Assembly (NCBI GenBank): GCA_965223815.1
Contig: OZ245019.1
Coordinates: 248,001 to 312,000 of the forward strand
DNA: 64,000 nucleotides
Reading direction: 5' to 3'
DNA from: HKST-UBA178 sp965223815
GTDB lineage: Bacteria; Pseudomonadota; Gammaproteobacteria; Chromatiales; Chromatiaceae
Each line of letters starts with the position of its first letter. The first letter of the stretch is position 1. The position numbers and the translations under genes were made by a program. The notes beneath the pieces were generated by a model. It searched no databases. It worked only from the letters and a program-made list of their open reading frames with translations, and was not told the origin of the DNA. Positions 63,779 to 64,000 of this stretch are shown here, one piece after another.

Positions 63779-64000
63779 ATGAATTCAGAGCCTGGCCAGG
63801 AGCCGATGGCAGAAATCCAAGTCGGGGAGAGCAGGATCAAGCTATTGGGTACCGCGCACGTCTCCAGGGCAAGCGCTGATCAGGTTCGAGAGCTCCTGCA
63901 GAGTGATCAGTACGATGCAGTAGCCGTCGAACTCTGCCCCAGCCGATACAACGCGCTGATCGAGCCCGATGCCTTGGCGCGCATGGATCTCTTCAAAGTG
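63779..64000 (+). CDS. TraB/PrgY family protein (3' truncated)
   Basis: Open from ATG 63779 to the window edge (74 codons). LLGTAHVSRASADQVRELL and VAVELCPSRYNAL match the GTAHVS and VELCxxR motifs of the TraB/GumN family, whose members include PrgY pheromone-inhibition proteins. No signal peptide. The rest of the gene lies outside the window. Confidence 0.75.
   Translation, partial: MNSEPGQEPMAEIQVGESRIKLLGTAHVSRASADQVRELLQSDQYDAVAVELCPSRYNALIEPDALARMDLFKV

Noticed and set aside
1..64000. Mobile elements, CRISPR arrays, tRNA and rRNA genes
   Set aside because: No transposase or integrase, no spaced direct repeats and no tRNA T-loop plus acceptor pairing were seen on either strand.

Overview
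The window reads as chromosomal DNA of a free-living or symbiotic gammaproteobacterium, most like the sulfur-oxidising (Chromatiales/Sedimenticola/thiotrophic-symbiont) type. This is an inference from gene content: ubiK-comM divergent from glnK-amtB, polA convergent with engB, argS followed by an FtsN-like SPOR protein, aapJQMP, feoABC, and above all a pyrophosphate-dependent phosphofructokinase next to a K+-independent proton-pumping pyrophosphatase, a pairing known from thiotrophic symbionts and methanotrophs. I see no rRNA, tRNA, insertion sequence, prophage or CRISPR array. The first gene (arnA end) and the last gene (TraB family) are cut by the window edges.

Layout. 1-2 kb: lipid A aminoarabinose genes (arnA end, arnD). 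2-5.8 kb: comM and ubiK on the minus strand, divergent from glnK-amtB, which has a clear NtrC site, a sigma-54 promoter and a strong terminator. 5.9-11.4 kb: three cyclic-di-GMP enzymes, one with a di-iron metallo-beta-lactamase-like sensor, plus a DUF4124 protein. 11.8-17.3 kb: HAD dehalogenase, polA, a candidate small RNA between polA and engB, engB, moaC and a YfcE-like phosphoesterase. 17.4-23.7 kb: pyrophosphate block (ppa, hppA, pfp, a small unknown gene) and a divergent adenylate-kinase-like protein with a long histone-H1-like basic tail. 23.8-34 kb: sdaA, an amidohydrolase, and tryptophan genes (rpe-gph, trpE-trpG-trpD-cysK, with trpC displaced 2.5 kb away beyond nfsA-like and a small periplasmic protein gene). 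34-40.5 kb: DUF3530 hydrolase, the complete aapJQMP amino-acid ABC transporter and a fructosamine kinase-like gene. 40.5-49.4 kb: a gap with two perfect DnaA boxes, priA, argS, SPOR protein, feoCBA and a methyltransferase. 49.5-64 kb: ClC channel, PPK2, ICMT-like membrane protein, phosphohexomutase, a 1285-residue FAD/Fe-S oxidoreductase, an exported PPC/thrombospondin-repeat protein, a YcbB-type L,D-transpeptidase divergent from a MepK-like endopeptidase, a PerM-like permease, a lipoprotein and the start of a TraB-family gene.

How it fits together. Several genes point to economical phosphoanhydride use: PPi-linked sugar phosphate chemistry (pfp), energy recovery from PPi (hppA), controlled PPi removal (ppa, behind tandem terminators) and polyphosphate-linked nucleotide phosphorylation (PPK2); rpe and gph are both usable by a Calvin-cycle autotroph. 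No Rubisco gene is in view, so autotrophy is only inferred. The most unusual items are the adenylate-kinase/basic-tail fusion, the di-iron-domain diguanylate cyclase, the structured RNA candidate in the Spot 42 genomic position, and the hairpin array placed directly before ppa. None proves a wholly new system; they are ranked in the findings.
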